A stretch of 64,000 nucleotides of DNA from Taenia hydatigena (taxonomy: Eukaryota; Platyhelminthes; Cestoda; Cyclophyllidea; Taeniidae). The notes beneath the pieces are model-generated. The model ran no database searches and was not told the origin of the DNA. It saw nothing but the letters and a program-made list of their open reading frames with translations. This document shows, one piece after another, positions 59,286 to 64,000 of the stretch. Every line of letters starts with the position of its first letter. The stretch's first letter is position 1. The stretch spans positions 7,046,074 through 7,110,073 of the forward strand of contig JADWOT020000007.1 in assembly GCA_036345935.2 (NCBI GenBank), given 5' to 3'. The position numbers and the translations under genes were made by a program.

Positions 59286-62200
59286 CTATATGTCATTAGT
59301 TACTAACCGACGAATCCGACAATAGTTCTTTGAAATAAGTTTTGCCCATTTTTCACTTCTTGGCACTTCTGTAGGCACAAACTTTACATAGCATTCCGTC
59401 CAAAGACCTTCTGTTTTATATGGAGTTTGAATCGCTTAACCTCATGGTGCTTCCTAAGGCGTTGTTTTTAATCGACTTTAGAATTGAGTTTAACTGACTG
59501 GAAATGAAAGCGAATCTAATGAATATAACAATTTCACATCTCTATCGCGCATCCACCCATAAACATCAAGCCACATTTTGAAACACAAATTCGGCGCGAT
59601 TTCCGCTTAGAATGCCTTTAAGCGTTTTAACAACAACAAAATGATAAATGCACCTTAAATTAGATCTGCCGGAGAATTAGCGGACGGTTCTTCCATCCTT
59701 TCATCTAAATTTACAAATGAGTTCAGATACGCATGCATTGGAATGAGGATACAGTCTCTATACAGTCAAGCACTGCAAAAAGGGTAGAATATTGATGAGC
59801 TGATAAAAAGTCAGCGCTATTACATGGTCGCTTCCAGGTCTTGACCCCCTGTGCGTTACAATAGTTAACTTCTTGTCCTGAATAGCAACCGTAGCTGTTG
59901 GACAATAATGTGAAGCATATACAGAGGACATTATGCGTACACTGGACTAGTAATTTAATATAAGTAGCATTTCCTTTGTAGTGAGTCCTCTAAAAATGAG
60001 GTGTTGACCTACATAGAATCATCAGGAACGCCAAAGTATAGGACGAATTAATTTTAATAAAATATTTATTTGCAGACACCCAAGCACATTTGTGAGTATA
60101 GGCTTCTGAGACGTTCTATTTTCCTAATAAATTCGCAATGCGCATTAGAAGCGAGACCCGTGCTCGCGCGCACGTACAATATTGATGGATGCGAAATTAA
60201 GAAGGGAAATAATGCGTCAAAGTAGGCATTAAGTATTACTGTGAAAACGATGAGGTCATCATCGGTAGACTTACAGGCCCCCAGTCACACAATACGTAAA
60301 CCCTGCATGTTACAATGCAACTTCTGGATATGCTAGATCCCTCAAAAACAAGTTTGAGGAGCACCAGTAACTCAGGAATATTGGTTCCATCGACCCCTAT
60401 ATCAGACAGTTAATAGGCTAAAGCATCGTGGCGGAGGGCTCCTAGCATTGTTATTTGCGAGTCATCGCATAGGCGCCAGTTACTTATGTGGGCGCGTCTA
60501 TCACCTCGATAGTAGGGCAGCAGAAACTCCACTGGTGTATCCAAGTTCCATTTCTATTAATCTTATTGTCGTACCCAAGCGCATCTACCATGGTCTCTGT
60601 GGTCTTAGCACTAAACTATGTCGACCAACGACCATTAGCCACATTTATTTGCGCTTAATTCAATTGTCAGCCGATGAGGAAGAAGTGCAGAGCAAGAGTT
60701 GGCTACAGGAATGCTTAGTGGAAAACCGTAAAATAAAACCCTGCACAAAACCAAAATGCGCACTTCTTAAGATTAAATGTTTTCTCAGCAATATGGGCTA
60801 TACGAATGCCGATTTTGAGGCAAATGGCTGTTATAGACAGCAGTACGCGTTTGTTGCATTTTCGTCAAAAATAGCTGTTTCTTTCATGTACATTTCAATG
60901 ACTGGGATTGGAATGAAACACTCCTGAACCCGTCCGTATTATGATTGGATTCTTGAACTGTTGCGCAAAATGCATGGAATGTGTATTACAAATGTGAGAG
61001 AATTTATCATTGCTCTGCTGAGAAAAGGAAAGAAAACAGGGCCCTGTCAGTTGTACAGCAATTTTGATTTTGAGGGCAACCAAACATTCAGTGATGGCTT
61101 TGAGGAAAGTCACCCCATCCATTTACCACGCGCATAACAATGAGCATGATACATTACCAGCTGCATAGACGATTCGATGCACTCCATAGCCTTTCGCAAA
61201 ACTTCCTGTCCTTGTAGTTTGACGTGATGACCGTAACATAGGGTCGGAGTGCCTCAAATGGCAAGTGTAGTTATTGGACAAGACCGTAATGTGGATGTGG
61301 TAAGCAGCAGTCCAAAGGTAGACCGATGGTTAAAATTTGGTAAGTCTTCCTCTGAATTTCATTCACCTCAAATTCGATGCCAATCCGCACATTGCCATCA
61401 AAAGCTCCGGAAGAGAGGCCAAATTTATTCCAGGATGAATATCTGTACTGCAGACAACAGCGGACCATTCTGTGCAAGTTCATAGGGCATTCTATTTTCT
61501 TGACTATTTTCGAATAAAACACTAAAAAACGGTATTCGTGCTCACGTGCGCCTTACATGTTGACTGCATTCTCGTTAGCTGTGCTTTAAGCCTGTCAATG
61601 CGCACTTAAAGTCGAGGATCAATTAATCACTTATGAATGCACGCGCGACTAAACCATCAGAGTAACTCGCTGGGGCACAGGTTCGAGTTTGGTTTCCTTT
61701 AAATGATCCCTGGCCTTCATTGATTGGCCTCATCGTCGAAGAGCTGGGAACATCAATCCAAAACCAAGAACCCTTGTTAACACATGCATTCGCAGCTTTT
61801 GGACTAGCTTTGTCAGACTCTTGCCGACCACCTTGAATCAGACGCACTCCACTCCACGCTGAACCTATCCCGCAGCCATCGCTTGCATCTGAGGCCTCAA
61901 TCGGCTAGCGCTGTACGGCGCCTCACAGTTCCGTCATACTGTGTGTTGCTATGCTCACGCATCCGCCCCTTCTCGTACCACTTTAGACGAGCACTCACCT
62001 CACTTCTCCCCTCCTAGTCACTTACGCACCTGCCGTCTACCCCAGCTTATTCTTCCACTTCAGAAGTGCTTTCTGTCTCGCTTCGTATGTACCGCACGTG
62101 TCAAGTGCCTTCTCATGCTACAGCGCCTGTAGCAAGATAGCGTAGAGGAAGGAGGTCAGGGCAGTACACGCGAAGGCACAACACGCTGAATCTGCTGCCT

Positions 62201-62677
62201 CATTTTTTGTTTGATGTATTTGTCAGTGATGCATAGCTCTCAGTAATGTAATTTGAAAGCCAGTCCTTTGTTAAAACATACGGAGCTTGAAGGATTTCAA
62301 AGACACACTAACATCTGCACATGTGCAAGGCAGTGGGCAGGTGGAAAAATGCATAATCTTCCTCTTGAAATTTCAAAGGCTTCCAAGCATGATGTAAATT
62401 TTATAAGTTGCTGACAACTGCCTCAACTTAGCCTTTGCGCATGCGGCTGCAGCTCATTCATCCACCCCGTAATGGGCTTAGGCAATAAACAGATTATAAC
62501 TTATGGCCATCAAAGTACCGGTAGTTTAGCTGCAACTACCAAAGTTAAAGTTACAACTATGGCAAAAATGTGTATTCTACTTTGGCAGACCGTTTGGCCA
62601 ACAAACTGAACTTTTATTCATGCGGAAATAAGAGGAGGTGCATGGAAGCAAAATACATGCATTCACCAACATTGGGA
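59286..62677. other. no supported gene
   Basis: Contains a 159-codon plus-strand frame (60448-60927) without domain character and a tRNA-Met-like scrap at 60150-60170. GC-richer sequence at 61840-62160 shows no consistent frame. Confidence 0.35.
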
Positions 62678-62709
62678 GCAAAAAGTGCTTTTCTAAAAAG
62701 CACTTTTGC
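62678..62709. repeat. inverted repeat / hairpin
   Basis: GCAAAAAGTGCTTTT and AAAAGCACTTTTGC pair over 14 base pairs with one bulged A and a 3-4 base loop. Flanking CCAA and TTGG could extend the stem. It may be a chance palindrome, a tiny transposon footprint or a short RNA hairpin. Confidence 0.6.
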
Positions 62710-64000
62710 GGTGGTTTTTGGCAGCAAATTAAGGAATATTTGCACTGATTTAACCTCCTCTGTGATGTCTACTGTCTTGAACATGTCCCTTGAAGTGACT
62801 TTAGTGACGCTGATGCCTCCTGGACAAATTTACAAGGCCTTTTGACAGCCCTAGCAAATAGGATCCCAATATCTGATGCAAAGTGCAAGGAAACTGGTTG
62901 GATTGATAAGCCTACTTGCACGATACGCAACTTGAAGAATGCATGGACAGCTGTTTTGTAGGTCTTCAGAAAAACTCACAGATGCATACCTGCAAATACG
63001 TGTTTCCCGAAAATACTCATAAGTGGGTTAACATCAACGAGGAAACTGCTGTGTTTTCAACAACATCCATCTTTGGCTATTCCTGCTAGTGCAACCCACA
63101 TTGTACGAGTACAGGACTGTCAATATAAAAAATTACCTGGTGGATTCCAAAACAGTCCTTCAGTTCGCTATGATTTTAGCCAATAAATTAGGCAAATTAG
63201 CTGACAATCTCATAACTTCAACGGCTGAAGCCATCTGTCCAGTAATCCAGTAGGCATAATTGAACGAATGCTGTTGCCTTAAGCAAATATAAAGTGATTG
63301 ACAGTAAAAATGAAGTCCTACTACGAATTTTTTCTAACTGATCCGACAGCATCTATTCAACACCACTTCACACTCAATAGCAGCTAGTGAATGTGCGCAC
63401 AGACTCGAAGGTTGAAAGGCAAACTTACCACAAAAATTACACCACTACCTCTAGGAGATTGACGAGGAGAAATATAGAGAGAGAACTGCATGATTGAACT
63501 GGATCAAATGCTCTCCCAGTTAGAAGAAACACACAAACACGTATGCCAACTGACAAGAACTCGAGGCAATTTTACGCACATTTTTTCGTTTTATCAACTC
63601 TAATCCAAGAATTAAGTAGCCCGACTGTCAGGCACGCTAATCGATCGCCCAACCTGAATAACAAACCACTTTTAAACTCATTTATGGTAAAGATGGTTTA
63701 GCGGTAAATGCAAAGACTACCTTGCCTTGGCGTTGTCTGTAGCACGACGACTAACCCAGCTATGGCTACATTCCTTCACTGGTGGTTGTTCTGGTAAATC
63801 GACCCTATTTGTAGCCATTTGTCTGCAATTTAAACAATCAATTCAGTTTAGTAGTTTCTCTGATGCTCTGAATGATTCCTTCCTTAGTTCTTTTAACACG
63901 AACAGAAGCTCTTACTGACATTTGCGAAAGGATAAATTTCTTGTGGTAAGCCATGCTTAGTGGCAAGCATTAGGTGCAGAAATGAATGTATTGGATTTTT
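62710..64000. other. no feature recognised
   Basis: Short open frames only up to the end of the window. Confidence 0.4.

Noticed and set aside
60448..60927. 159-codon plus-strand open frame
   Set aside because: An open frame of this length is expected about once by chance in 64 kb of this composition. No signal peptide, domain or splice support.
61628..61690. tRNA-like B-box sequence GGTTCGAGTTTGG
   Set aside because: No D arm, anticodon arm or acceptor stem can be drawn around it.
63685..63720. tRNA A-box-like sequence TGGTTTAGCGGTAAATGC
   Set aside because: No anticodon or T arm follows at the right distance.
1..64000. CRISPR arrays, bacterial-type operons, full-length retrotransposons or DNA transposons
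   Set aside because: No regularly spaced repeats, ribosome-binding-site patterns, reverse transcriptase, integrase or transposase motifs appear in any frame.
1..64000. Flatworm spliced-leader RNA gene or other spliceosomal RNAs (U1, U4, U5, U6)
   Set aside because: I looked for their conserved 5' and core motifs on both strands and found none besides U2.

Overview
The window is animal nuclear DNA from a compact, intron-bearing genome. It holds eukaryotic tRNA genes (initiator Met, Trp, Arg, Pro), a full-length U2 snRNA gene, TATA-box promoters, GT-AG introns and an AATAAA poly(A) signal. There is no operon structure and no recognisable reverse transcriptase or transposase. A flatworm, most likely a tapeworm, is my best guess. 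It rests only on overall texture and on secreted Thr/Ser/Ala-rich mucin-like genes, so it is inference. Most of the window is gene-poor and built from old, diverged, low-copy duplicated blocks.

0-6.99 kb: a decayed mucin-like gene (441-1176) with an intact TATA promoter, followed by dispersed repeats, a candidate exon at 3.5 kb and an initiator tRNA-Met gene (4081-4152, minus). 6.99-13.1 kb: copy 1 of a ~2.9-kb duplication (SD-1) carrying two convergent tRNA relics, then two shorter inverted repeats. 13.1-18.8 kb: mostly featureless, with a tRNA-Trp gene at 17243-17314. 18.8-21.7 kb: copy 1 of a second ~2.9-kb duplication (SD-2).

24.3-29.3 kb: a cluster around a second mucin-like gene on the minus strand (27581-28310). 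It contains two tandem copies of that gene's 3' flank; the outer copy still ends in a relic of the mucin 3' end. A shared repeat flanks the cluster in opposite orientations. 30.1-31 kb: a locally tandem ~446-bp unit that has one copy at 46 kb. 34-39 kb: candidate exons and the best protein-coding candidate, a three-exon plus-strand gene at 38029-38950 with phase-consistent introns and a poly(A) signal. 39.4-42.35 kb: SD-2 copy 2.

48.4-48.6 kb: divergent tRNA-Arg(CCG) and tRNA-Pro(TGG). 52.15-55.15 kb: SD-1 copy 2. Directly after it is the U2 snRNA gene (55260-~55447), then a GC-rich block and the partner of the 10.6-11.2 kb inverted repeat. 56.7-64 kb: almost nothing recognisable, apart from one candidate exon and a strong hairpin.

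The RNA genes (U2 and four tRNAs) are the firmest calls. The two mucin-like loci form a coherent family story: the same promoter, the same N-terminus, and decay by frameshift or premature stop. I did not find a convincing new multi-gene system. The most unusual signals are the conserved mucin promoter driving broken or mini-intron genes, and the paired duplications that link the U2 locus, tRNA relics and inverted blocks.
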